From: Candidatus Woesearchaeota archaeon
GTDB lineage: Archaea > Nanobdellota > Nanobdellia > Woesearchaeales > JACPBV01
Direction of reading: 5' to 3'
NCBI GenBank assembly: GCA_019323195.1
Contig: JAHWHQ010000090.1
Span: 1-17,445 of the forward strand
Length of the DNA: 17,445 bases
Positions 6,307 through 15,900 of this stretch are shown here, one piece after another. The notes beneath the pieces were generated by a model that was given only the letters and a program-made list of their open reading frames with translations, did not search any database and had not been told where the DNA came from. Position numbers and translations under genes: made by a program. The stretch's first letter is position 1, and every line of letters begins with the position of its first letter.

Positions 6307-9300
6307 ATGTTCGAAAAACATAAATTACCGTCACTGGAGATGGGGATCATGATAGTTTTAGTAGTCATATCTGTATTCAGTGTAGGGTATTATACTGAAA
6401 ACAGAGGGATGAATCTTATGGATTCTTTCAGGATGCTGGCAAACGGTGGAATCGGTAAGATAGATGGAATGAAAGGGGTTACCGGGATGGTCACAGGGTA
6501 TGGAGAAGGGGGGATGGTTATGGTTACTGGGGGTGCTGTGAGTGATTATAGTAAGGAAATTGAGGCCGCTTATAAGAAGAATCCAATAATAAAAAGAAGA
6601 GGATTTGATGGAATTATTGAGGCAATAATCATGATTGAATCAAGTGGTGGAATCTATCTAACAGGAGATAATAAACAGTCTGTAGGACCAATGCATGTTA
6701 ATATAGATACAGGAAAAGGATATGGGTATACAGAGAAGGAATTAAGGGAAAACTCTTTTGCCAATATAGATGCCGGGGCTAAAAAAATAGCTGAGATAAT
6801 AGAGGATGATAATTTTGAAGGTGATGTAAGACAGATCATTTTTGGATATAACCAAGGGGGTGTTCCTAGCAAAAGTGCTGTAGAGAGCGGATCAGGGAAG
6901 AGGATATATCCAAATGTTGATAAAGTTGGTGCAGACTATCTTGTTTATACAAGATGGAATGGTGTTATTGCTTATAATCCAGATATCCTTCCAAGTGGAT
7001 CTGATACTGAAGAGTATACTAATAAGGTTAAATTGACGAATTATCAAATAGGAAAAGGCAAGGAGTATTTCTCTAGTTCGTCTAGCAGCAGAACAAAAAA
7101 GGAAGAACCTGAAACCAAGACATACACTTTCAGAGTGGAAGACCAGCTAGGCATGGTATCTAATGTAGAGGTAGAGGTGACTTCTTCCCAAAGTGAAAGG
7201 GATGCAAAAACAATACTTGACAACAGGATGAAAGAGCTGGGAATAGTAAATTATGAAGTTACGAAGGTTCATGAGCAAAAACCAGAGGATGAGAGCTATG
7301 TCCCTCCCGTAGATACAGAGATCTACCTGGTTAAAAAAAATGGCCAAATAACACAGGTTGAACTGCCAAAAGATAAAGAAACGAGAGAGAAGCTGATTGA
7401 AAAGTGGAAAACAGATGCACCTGGACAGGGTATAGACCTAGATCCAATAGATGGCGCTAAGAAGGGGGAACTATTCACTAAGAAGAAGGATGAGAAGGTT
7501 GAAACCTATAGTGATCCAACTCTGAACGCTCAAACAGGGAAAAGGGAAGTAACCCTTACTATGTCTGACAGCACTACACTGACGCTCAGCCAGAAGGGTG
7601 ATGACCCTAATGTATTCAGCGGCCTTTTAAACGGAGAACAGCGCACGTTTGCAATCAATCCAGACACGAGGAGAGCCACCTTTAAGGTAAGCTCTGCTGA
7701 CGGCAGCGGGCTAAGCAAAGAAGAGGTAAAAAGCCTTACTTATACAGGAAAATGGGACATGAACGGAAGGATGATACTAAACCAGGAAAAAGGAGACCCA
7801 ATAAGGGTTAACCTACAGGAAGACGGAACGTTCTATGTAGGAGGAAACCAATACTACCTCTCAAAAGACAAAAATGTAAAATCTGCTGTCTTAGACAGCG
7901 GTGCAACGCTTACTAATGAGTATGTTTTGTTGAGTATTGGAAAGTGGGTGGTTGATACTATAGGTTTGAAATGGACCCCAGGATTGGATGAATCCTCTCT
8001 TTTCTATAATAAGGAAGAGGAAAAATTCTACGATGAGGATAATCAACCTATAGAATTAAGTGCTGATGAACAGGTTATTATGAGAATTGAAAAGGAACTA
8101 GAAGGTGATTCTTCCTTAGCAATAATTTACCCCTATGTCCATGATGGAAAAATTGATAAAGAGAGTTCAGATTATCTGCTAAGAAAAGGTGAGGATTATT
8201 TATTAGTAAGCAAAGAGTCTTATGATATTCTAAGTAAAGATATAAAGCTAAAGAGTATTAGTAGTATTTCTTCGAGGGATGGTAGAACAGGTACTGCAAA
8301 GATAAAAACAGATAAAGGGGAAATAGAAGTTAAAGAAGATTTTAAGAATATACATACAATAATTACTTACTCTGAAGGGGATGTAACTAAGATTATTCAA
8401 CATAATAGGCTGGATGGGAGCATAACAACCACAACAATGAACAAAAAGGAACAGACAGAAGAGATAGAAACAATACATAAGGATGGGAGCAAAGAAACCA
8501 GAATAACAAATGATAAAACTAAGACAATAAGAGTAGAGTGGGTCACTAAAGACAAGCATAAGCTTTCATATAGCTATAAAAAAGATAAAAGCCCTAAGAA
8601 GGCTGTCTTTGAGATGGCTGACGGGAGGAAGACCATAATCAAGAATAACGGCGGGAACAATGATATTACAGGGGCTATAAGCGATGGAAGCATAGGAATA
8701 GAAGACCTTATCCTGGCCAGGGAGATCGAGGAAGGAACATCCTTATTCGGGATGGGGAAGGAGCAGACTGATTCTGGCTGGGTATTTCAGAAGGATAACA
8801 GAAGAAATACGGATGGAACAAAAAGTAAAGGTATCCTAAAGATAGGCGATACAACCATTAATCTTGATGAGAATACAGCTGTCAGAAGGACATCTACAGG
8901 GGGGTATGTAGGGTATGAACCATCACCTGGAGGATATAGATACTACCAGGGGGATGGTGTAAAAGATAAGGGTAATGGAGTTTTTTTTGTGAATGTGGTT
9001 GATGATTACTTTGTAATACGTGAGTTCACATCAGACCATGAAGAATATGGCACTGAATTCAGAAATGGGGATTATATATTTAGTGGTTGGCAGATCTACA
9101 GGAACGGCGAGCTGGATAGTATAATAACAGAATCAATAATTAATGGAAAATTGGTTTATGAAGCGCATAAATTAGGGGAATTCTTTGATGAGGATGGCGA
9201 GTTTAGAGTACCTTCCGGAGTGATCAGTACTGCAACGAATGAACTACGTGCAGGATTCATCAAAGATAAATATACAGGCTATGGACGGACCAGCTTCAGC

Positions 9301-9975
9301 GCCAGGCTTAAAGGCGCTTATGATGCTGCACGGGGAGGAAGGGCCTGGTCTACCTTGCTCGGGTTAGAAGATAGTGGGTATAGGAGGACTATGGATAATT
9401 TCTTTGCCAATGAGTTTCTTGGGCAGGTCATATCAGGCAGGTGGGAGGACTCTATCTGCCATTGGGAGCTGCCTAAGGACAAGGAAGGGCTTTGGCACGG
9501 CAGGTTACAGAGCGGGGTTGTCACTGTCATCGTTGACCTTTCAGGGGAAAGGAGCGAGGTAGAGGATGCTGAAGGCAAGATACAGTACCTCTACAAGATA
9601 AGCTACGGGATAAACAATCCACGCTTTAAGGAGGCGGAGAAGAATAAGAAGGTAAGGTATAATATTGAGCTCTACAGGAATGGAAGAAAGATTATGGACG
9701 TCTTTAAAAAAGACAGGGAGATCGAAGAAGGTGCAGTTGTCATGGGAAGGCCTGGCATGGGTGAAGCTAGTGTTCCTGTTAAATACAGCTCTAAGATGTA
9801 TGATCAGGTATGCATCAAGTTCAGCGACGATCTGCAGCTGGCCAATGGTGATTATAAGGATAAGTTCTGCAGGACAATAACAGAGCCTACAGGAGCGCCT
9901 ACAGCGTACAGCGGAGAGGCTGCAGCCGCTGCAGGCACAGAAGCAGATGATGGAAGCATATATAATGAATATTAG
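6307..9975 (+). CDS. Membrane-anchored protein with SLT-type lytic transglycosylase domain (gene C)
   Basis: A 1222-residue protein. Residues 12-29 are a single membrane segment after the short start M-F-E-K-H-K. Residues 98-190 match the SLT lytic transglycosylase fold: A-I-I-M-I-E-S-S-G with candidate catalytic E111, then S-V-G-P-M-H-V (125-131), then F-A-N-I-D-A-G-A-K-K-I-A (151-162), then F-G-Y-N-Q-G-G (179-185). This order is that of the family (E-S-x ... G-x-M-Q ... N-I-x-A-G ... Y-N-x-G). Such enzymes cut the glycan strands of murein. Residues 390-840 are beta-rich, with D-G-[SR] turns near 702, 725 and 771. Residues 1040-1195 form a separate C-terminal domain with Cys near 1050, 1169 and 1188, and the tail is Ala/Gly-rich. 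The likely topology is short inside and long outside. It begins one base after the HEPN stop. Activity on a bacterial wall or on pseudomurein is inferred, not shown. Confidence 0.82.
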   Translation: MFEKHKLPSLEMGIMIVLVVISVFSVGYYTENRGMNLMDSFRMLANGGIGKIDGMKGVTGMVTGYGEGGMVMVTGGAVSDYSKEIEAAYKKNPIIKRRGFDGIIEAIIMIESSGGIYLTGDNKQSVGPMHVNIDTGKGYGYTEKELRENSFANIDAGAKKIAEIIEDDNFEGDVRQIIFGYNQGGVPSKSAVESGSGKRIYPNVDKVGADYLVYTRWNGVIAYNPDILPSGSDTEEYTNKVKLTNYQIGKGKEYFSSSSSSRTKKEEPETKTYTFRVEDQLGMVSNVEVEVTSSQSERDAKTILDNRMKELGIVNYEVTKVHEQKPEDESYVPPVDTEIYLVKKNGQITQVELPKDKETREKLIEKWKTDAPGQGIDLDPIDGAKKGELFTKKKDEKVETYSDPTLNAQTGKREVTLTMSDSTTLTLSQKGDDPNVFSGLLNGEQRTFAINPDTRRATFKVSSADGSGLSKEEVKSLTYTGKWDMNGRMILNQEKGDPIRVNLQEDGTFYVGGNQYYLSKDKNVKSAVLDSGATLTNEYVLLSIGKWVVDTIGLKWTPGLDESSLFYNKEEEKFYDEDNQPIELSADEQVIMRIEKELEGDSSLAIIYPYVHDGKIDKESSDYLLRKGEDYLLVSKESYDILSKDIKLKSISSISSRDGRTGTAKIKTDKGEIEVKEDFKNIHTIITYSEGDVTKIIQHNRLDGSITTTTMNKKEQTEEIETIHKDGSKETRITNDKTKTIRVEWVTKDKHKLSYSYKKDKSPKKAVFEMADGRKTIIKNNGGNNDITGAISDGSIGIEDLILAREIEEGTSLFGMGKEQTDSGWVFQKDNRRNTDGTKSKGILKIGDTTINLDENTAVRRTSTGGYVGYEPSPGGYRYYQGDGVKDKGNGVFFVNVVDDYFVIREFTSDHEEYGTEFRNGDYIFSGWQIYRNGELDSIITESIINGKLVYEAHKLGEFFDEDGEFRVPSGVISTATNELRAGFIKDKYTGYGRTSFSARLKGAYDAARGGRAWSTLLGLEDSGYRRTMDNFFANEFLGQVISGRWEDSICHWELPKDKEGLWHGRLQSGVVTVIVDLSGERSEVEDAEGKIQYLYKISYGINNPRFKEAEKNKKVRYNIELYRNGRKIMDVFKKDREIEEGAVVMGRPGMGEASVPVKYSSKMYDQVCIKFSDDLQLANGDYKDKFCRTITEPTGAPTAYSGEAAAAAGTEADDGSIYNEY

Positions 9976-9982
9976 CTGAAAG

Positions 9983-9992
9983 ATATAATATC
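9983..9992 (+). promoter_or_regulatory. Candidate TATA box before gene A'
   Basis: The 38-base gap between genes C and A' is the only sizeable one outside the accessory block. It contains ATATAATATC about 25-30 bases before the ATG at 10014, the spacing expected for an archaeal promoter feeding a leaderless or short-leader message. A second A/T stretch (AAATTTTAA) lies too close to the start. Promoter function is inferred. Confidence 0.3.
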
Positions 9993-10013
9993 AAAAATAA
10001 ATTTTAACAGAAG

Positions 10014-11987
10014 ATGGTAAGAAAAAAAAGAGGACAGATAACTGTATTTATCATAATCGGGCTTATAATACTGCTTACATACATATTATTGTCGCGCTAC
10101 AAGACAGAAAGCCTGGAGGAAGAGGAGCTTATACTTCCTGAGCTTATCCCTGTGCAGCAGTATGTGCAGACATGCACCAGGAACCTAGCAAGGGAGGCTA
10201 TAGTTACAATGGGAAGGAACGGCGGCTATGTGGATTTCCCGTCATGGGTGCAGGGCGACCCTAACAGCTACCTGAAGCTGAGCCCGAATGATGAATTAAA
10301 GAACCCCTACTGGTGGTATGACGGAAGAAGCGCAATACCCACAATAGAGTTCATGGAGCAACAGATATCAGGATATACAGAAAGGGGGATGGAGGCATGC
10401 ATTGATAATTTCTCTGCCTTCCATAACCAGTATAATGTTATAGAATTAGGAAGTTTTGATGTCATTACAGAGATAGCAGAGGAGGATGTTCGCATTAAGA
10501 CTATCTATCCTCTTGAGATTAAGGACAAGTTCAACAAGACACTGGCAGAGCTGCAGAGATTCCCTGTAACGATAAACATAAGGCTGAAGAAGGTGCATCA
10601 GCTGGCTGAAAGCATAATGGAAAGGGAGAACAATGATTATTTTATCGAGAAAAAGGCTATAGACCTGATAAGCATGGACACTGATGAGACGCCTACTACA
10701 GACATAGCTGTGAAGTGCGGGACAAAGAGATGGGAAGTAAGCGATGTAGAGGATAAGGTAAAAGAGCTGCTTGAGGCAAATCTGGGCTATATCAAGATCG
10801 AGGGGACTAATTTTGATGATAAGGCAGTAATAGCGCCTTATATTTTTGAGGACATCAACCCGTTTTCTGAATCAAACAGGTATAATGAGTCGTATTATTA
10901 CCACCATTATATATGGGATGTCTCTGATGTCAAATACCCGAACATGCATGTCAGTTTTGATTATGACAGTAAATGGCCTATTGATTTTTATGTAAGGCCG
11001 AGCAGCGGAAGGTTTCTTGAATCCAACTCGCAGAGGGCAGGGGGGATATTAAAATTGTTCTGCCTGCATATCTGGCATTTTACATATGATGTTATATTTC
11101 CTGTCACTGCCACTATCGTGGACGAAAAGACAGGGAGTAATGAGAGGTATAACTTCAAGTTCGCATTCAAGGCGCAGATAAACCATAACATGCCTGACCG
11201 AACCAGCTTTTCTGTTGAAACCTTTGACACAAGAGGGGGCTATACAGATGAGGAATACTGCGCTGATGTGACAAATGAGATAACTATTCGTGCTGATGAC
11301 AGCATAACAGGTTATGGGATTAAAGATGTTAACATAACATTCACATGCGGAAGGTTTACATGCAATATGGGAAAGACAGAGAGCGACTGGGAGAGCGGCG
11401 GGATACCTAAGCTGAAAAAGAGGTTTCCATACTGCACAAACGGAATCCTAAGAGGAACAAAGCAGGGGTATGAAGAGGGAGATACCTTTATACAGACAGG
11501 AAGAAAGCTGGGGACAGACCCGGCAGAACAGACAGGAGAGACCTTTACATTCGAGATGATGCCTGTTAAAGAGCTTAATTTTAGTGTGGTAAAGCATATG
11601 ATGCTTTCTGAGGATGCCATAAGCGGGGAAAAGGGGCTGAAAGACAGCGAGACAGCCATGGTCACTGTAAAAAACGCTCAAAATGACTTTGAGAGCTACA
11701 GCGCATACCCGTCAGAGGCAAACGCTACACTAAGGCTGCTGGCAGGAGAGGATTTTGAGTATGAGCTGCAGGTCATCGTCATGGACAAGGACGAGGAGAC
11801 CGGAGAGGAAAGATTATCTGCCGGGTATGAAGGGGAATGGAAGATAACAAAGGATGATGTGAAGTTAGGAGGGAATATAACATTCCATGTCCTGGGAAAG
11901 GAGTTTGAGGAAGAGGAGGAGATGTATGCATTTTTTGCAGGGCTGGAGACATATTCAGAGGATGTGCCTATGCCTAAGATAAAGTAA
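10014..11987 (+). CDS. Q-I-T-V-F-type membrane-anchored surface protein (gene A', paralogue of gene A)
   Basis: A 657-residue protein. It starts with a basic tail and G-Q-I-T-V-F-I-I-I-G (7-16), continuing as a membrane helix to about residue 27. This N-terminus resembles archaeal class III (pilin-like) signal peptides and is, from memory, common in DPANN secreted proteins. Whether it is cleaved cannot be told. The rest is predicted extracellular: a mixed region at 40-290, then beta modules, with a carboxypeptidase-regulatory-like domain at about 415-500 (E-I-T-I-R-A-D-D, several Cys, G-K-T-E). The C-terminal ~350 residues align with the partial gene at 3-1196, so the two are paralogues. The next gene starts directly after its stop. 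Its constant neighbours, a large Ig/FN3 protein and the transglycosylase, suggest a shared cell-surface assembly. Confidence 0.88.
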   Translation: MVRKKRGQITVFIIIGLIILLTYILLSRYKTESLEEEELILPELIPVQQYVQTCTRNLAREAIVTMGRNGGYVDFPSWVQGDPNSYLKLSPNDELKNPYWWYDGRSAIPTIEFMEQQISGYTERGMEACIDNFSAFHNQYNVIELGSFDVITEIAEEDVRIKTIYPLEIKDKFNKTLAELQRFPVTINIRLKKVHQLAESIMERENNDYFIEKKAIDLISMDTDETPTTDIAVKCGTKRWEVSDVEDKVKELLEANLGYIKIEGTNFDDKAVIAPYIFEDINPFSESNRYNESYYYHHYIWDVSDVKYPNMHVSFDYDSKWPIDFYVRPSSGRFLESNSQRAGGILKLFCLHIWHFTYDVIFPVTATIVDEKTGSNERYNFKFAFKAQINHNMPDRTSFSVETFDTRGGYTDEEYCADVTNEITIRADDSITGYGIKDVNITFTCGRFTCNMGKTESDWESGGIPKLKKRFPYCTNGILRGTKQGYEEGDTFIQTGRKLGTDPAEQTGETFTFEMMPVKELNFSVVKHMMLSEDAISGEKGLKDSETAMVTVKNAQNDFESYSAYPSEANATLRLLAGEDFEYELQVIVMDKDEETGEERLSAGYEGEWKITKDDVKLGGNITFHVLGKEFEEEEEMYAFFAGLETYSEDVPMPKIK

Positions 11988-12959
11988 ATGAAAATGGCTG
12001 GAAATGTTAAAAAAAGGAAACTTGAAGGGTATTCAGGTATTTTGAAGGATATTAGGTACCTGCTTGAAAGGGCAAGACTGCAGGCCTATAAGGCTGTTGA
12101 TAATGTCAGGGTGCAGACTTACTGGCAGATTGGGGAAAGGATAGTAAGAGAGGAGCTGCAGCATAAGGAAAGGGCGGATTATGGTAAAAGCATAATTGAA
12201 AATTTAGCCAAGGATATAGGATTTACCCGGCAGATGTTGTCAAGGATTGTACAATTTTACCGTGAATATCCAATTGTAACCGCACTGCGGGCACAATTGA
12301 GCTGGACGCATTACGAACTATTAATAAATATTTCCAAGAAAGAAGAGAGGCAATTTTATGAAAATCAAATAATACAGAATGGGTGGAGCACAAGGCAGTT
12401 AGAAAAACAAATAAAAAACAAACTTTATGAATATGCCAAGAAAAAAGGGGAAGTGGTATTAAAGAAACCAATGCAGTTAGCATTAAAACCTGAAGAGGTA
12501 TTCAAAGAGGTTTACAACTTTGAATTTCTTGATATTAAAAAGGATTTTAAGGAAATTGATCTGAAAAATGCCTTATTAGATAAACTAGAGGAGTTTATCC
12601 AGGAATTAGGATCTGACTTTTTTATTGGAAGAAGAGAGGTTCCTATACTGATTTCAGGAAATTATGACAAGGTGGATTTAGAATTGTTTCATGCAGGCTT
12701 AATTTGTTATGTTCTTGTTGAGGTTAAGACAGAGCCTTTTAAGCACTCTCATGTAAGCCAAATGTATTCTTATCTTAATTGGTATAAAGAGAATAAATGG
12801 AGGGAAGGGCAACGTTTGCCAATTGGGTTAATTATCTGTAAATCCAAAGAGCAGGAAACAGTACATTATGCGCTTGGTGATCTTAAAAAAGAGATATTCA
12901 TATCTGAATATAAGGTTAAGTTGCCATCTGAAAAGGAGATAATCAAGGGACTAAGATGA
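11988..12959 (+). CDS. DUF1016/YhcG-family PD-(D/E)XK nuclease
   Basis: A 323-residue protein of full family length. The N-terminal DUF1016_N helical domain (about 17-155) shows W-Q-I-G-E-R-I-V, the L-S-W-T-H-Y motif (104-109) and W-S-T-R-Q-L-E-K (133-140). The C-terminal nuclease domain (about 165-315) shows F-I-G-R-R (212-216) and the PD-(D/E)XK residues D230, E245 and K247, followed by Q258-M and Y-L-N-W-Y. The catalytic set is intact. Proteins of this family are predicted DNA nucleases linked to mobile elements and defence; the substrate is not established here. Its ATG follows the stop of gene A' directly, and its TGA overlaps the next ATG (ATGA), so it is wedged between two surface-protein genes. 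It has fewer AGG and more A/T-ending codons than its neighbours, which suggests it came in by transfer. A second ATG two codons on (11994) is an alternative start. Confidence 0.92.
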   Translation: MKMAGNVKKRKLEGYSGILKDIRYLLERARLQAYKAVDNVRVQTYWQIGERIVREELQHKERADYGKSIIENLAKDIGFTRQMLSRIVQFYREYPIVTALRAQLSWTHYELLINISKKEERQFYENQIIQNGWSTRQLEKQIKNKLYEYAKKKGEVVLKKPMQLALKPEEVFKEVYNFEFLDIKKDFKEIDLKNALLDKLEEFIQELGSDFFIGRREVPILISGNYDKVDLELFHAGLICYVLVEVKTEPFKHSHVSQMYSYLNWYKENKWREGQRLPIGLIICKSKEQETVHYALGDLKKEIFISEYKVKLPSEKEIIKGLR

Positions 12960-15900
12960 AAAACAAGCTGAAACAGGCCATCTCAATATTATTGATAGAG
13001 CTTATCATACTCCTGCCTATTGCCATAGCTGATTCCCTGACAATAAGCAATGTCAGGGTAGAGGATATTACCGAGAGCTCTGCTAATGTCAAGTGGGAGA
13101 CTGATAAGCCTGCTGAAGGGGGCGTTAATTTCGGAAAAGACACCAGCCTGGGAGAGGAGGAATTGAAAGCAGGCTATGCGATAACAGAGCATTCAGTACC
13201 CTTGACCAATCTGGAAGATGATACGAAATATTATTTTGAGGTAAAGGCAAACTATGGCACAGAGGAGTTTAAGGATGACAATAGCGGGAACCTTTATGAT
13301 TTTACAACACTTCCTAAAAAAGAGCTGTTTGTTGAAGCATCTGTGCCTGAGCATTATAACGGCGGGCATAAGATCGACATCACAGGGGAGAGCATAAAAG
13401 GTGCTGAGATAAACATATATGCCAATGGAGAGGCTGCAGGAATGCTGGCTGCAGGCAGTGACGGAAGGTTTGTTTTTTATGATGTTGCGCTTAAAGAGGA
13501 AGAGAATACAATAAAACTTACAGCAGAAAGCGGCGGGAAAAAGGTGGAGAAGAGCTATAAGATAAATGTTGACACTGCTGAGCCTGTCGTGGAGATTGAG
13601 GAGATACCTGACATAGTAGGAGAGGAGAAGATAACAATTAAGGGAAAGGTAAATGAAAAGGCCAATATATCATTCTATGTAAAAAAAGAAGGGGATGCAA
13701 CACCTCCTGGAAAGGTGATGAACCTGGCAGCTACATCAGTAGAGGCTAACAGGATTGAGCTTAGCTGGAACAAGACAGAGGCGGAGGATTTTGAGGCTTA
13801 TATCATCTACAGGGATAATAAGGCCATAGCATTGATCCCAGACATAGGGTATACTGATTACAGCGATGTCATGGTCAATTCAGACAGGGAATATGCCTAT
13901 GAGGCTGCTGTGATTGACCTGGGAGGCAATATCGGGGAAAGGTCAGATACATTAACAGTCAATAGCCTGGAAGGCGGCCTGGAGGACAGGAAAGAGCCGG
14001 CAGAGGTTGATATAGCTAAAGAGGTGAGCGGCCTGCAGAAGACAATTACAGCAGAGGCTGAGTTTGAGGAGGAGATAGAGATAGGAAAAGAGGACGGGTT
14101 CTACAGGATGAGGATTGTGGCGGCTGATCCTGCAGGGAATGAATGGATATATGAAAGAGCCGGGAATGATGCTTTGCTGCTTGATACAAAAGATCCTGAG
14201 ATTGAGATAATATACCCTAAAAGCGATGCAAGCATCTATGAGAGCTATGCTGACAGCGTTACAATAAGGGGGAAGACAGAGCCCGGCGCCAGGGTCTACC
14301 TATATGTCTCAAGGTCGCCTCTGGAAGGGCTGGAGGAAGGGGAGGAGGCAGGGATAACTACTCTGGTGGAAGCAGACCTGAGGACAGACGAGAACTGCAG
14401 GCTGAACATAGGGGATGAAGAGCAGTGCAGGAAAAGGGCTGACTATGAGGCAGTGGCAGACGCTGAAGGGTATTTTGAATTTGAGGATGTTGACCTTACC
14501 TCTATCCTTGGAGGAGGGCTGAGGATGAGGGAGTATGAGACAGGGGAGGATTCACCTGATCTGGCAGAAGAGGATGACCAAAAGGATGAGAATACTGTTG
14601 AAAGCAGGCTGATGTTTATAGCTGTTGATGCTGCCGGAAGGAAAGGCACTGCAGAGATAAGCTATAATGTTGCAACATGCTGGTCAACCGACCTGACATG
14701 GGATGTTACACCGCTTCCGGAATACCAGTCGCCTACGTTCCTTAATGTTGAAAGATTAAAGGAAGGGACTGAGGAGATATATTTTTACTTTAACTTCACA
14801 TACCATGGTGTCGGAAAAAATACAATAAATACAAGGGTTACAAGGCTTAGTGTAAACGACGCATGCGGTTCTGGATATCTAGAGAACAGGGAAAGGTATG
14901 AGTATAGCTGCGATATCCTGGGAAGCTGCACGAGCAAATTAAGCCCGAACGGAAGGACTGCTTATGTTGCATGCTCATTAAACTCATTAGAAGGGGTAGA
15001 GAACTGGGCAGAGGATGACTGGGACGGCTTTATAGAGGCTGTTAAGGAGGAGATGACGTTTCCTTTCAAGCTGACTATAGAATATGATGAGGAACAGGAT
15101 GATGGCAAGATAGACTCTAAAACGCATTACCTGTGCACTGAGATAGGGTATATTGTTGATGCTGCCAGGATAGACCCCAGGGATGTGCTTCCTGACTGGC
15201 TTCTGTATGATGCTGTTGATTTCCTGGAAAGCTCGATCGAAAACATAGACGGCTGGCTGGACAAGATAGGGGAGATACTTCAATGGACAGCTTTTGGGTG
15301 CATGGTCAGCTTCCTTACCAAGTTTGTCGTAGGGATCTACAGGAGGGTCGTCTGCCATTATGACAGCTTCTCAAGAAGGGCTGCTAAAGCATTAGGAAGC
15401 ATGGAAGGAGGGGCAGAGCAGGAAGAGAAATGCAAAACCTGCCTAAGAGAATATGAAGGAGGGGAGAACGGCGAGGCGATGAAGAGATATAATGCCAATA
15501 AGGATTTCCAGGACATTATAAGCGATACCTGCCTGAAGGAATGCTACCCTCAATGCGATTCTGCATGGAGCAAGGAAGAGGCATTGTACAAGACATACAG
15601 GTGGGCATGCGACAGGGTTTTCGGGCATGCTGCGCCTTCGAAATGGACCGAGACTGCGTCTGATGATGAGCTTTTCCAGAAAGTGACAGCAGGAACAGGG
15701 TGCGCTAATGACCAAAGTGTGAGAGGAAAGCCGGTAAGGGCAATAAGCTGCGGGAGTGTAGAAAATAAATATCCCAGCATTCAGGGAAGATATGGAGCAG
15801 ATGATAAATGCCTGGAGATTACAACCCAGGGGAGATTAGGAGGAGAGTCATCATTATACCATATAGATAAACTATATTCAACAAAAGAAAATAAAGAGAA

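Noticed and set aside
4320..6324. Transposon insertion with a simple target-site duplication
   Set aside because: No transposase, no terminal inverted repeats at the block ends, and the 18-base match has three differences restricted to third codon positions, unlike a fresh duplication.
9374..9880. Two short + strand ORFs inside gene C
   Set aside because: They overlap the conserved C-terminal domain of gene C in another frame and show no independent evidence.
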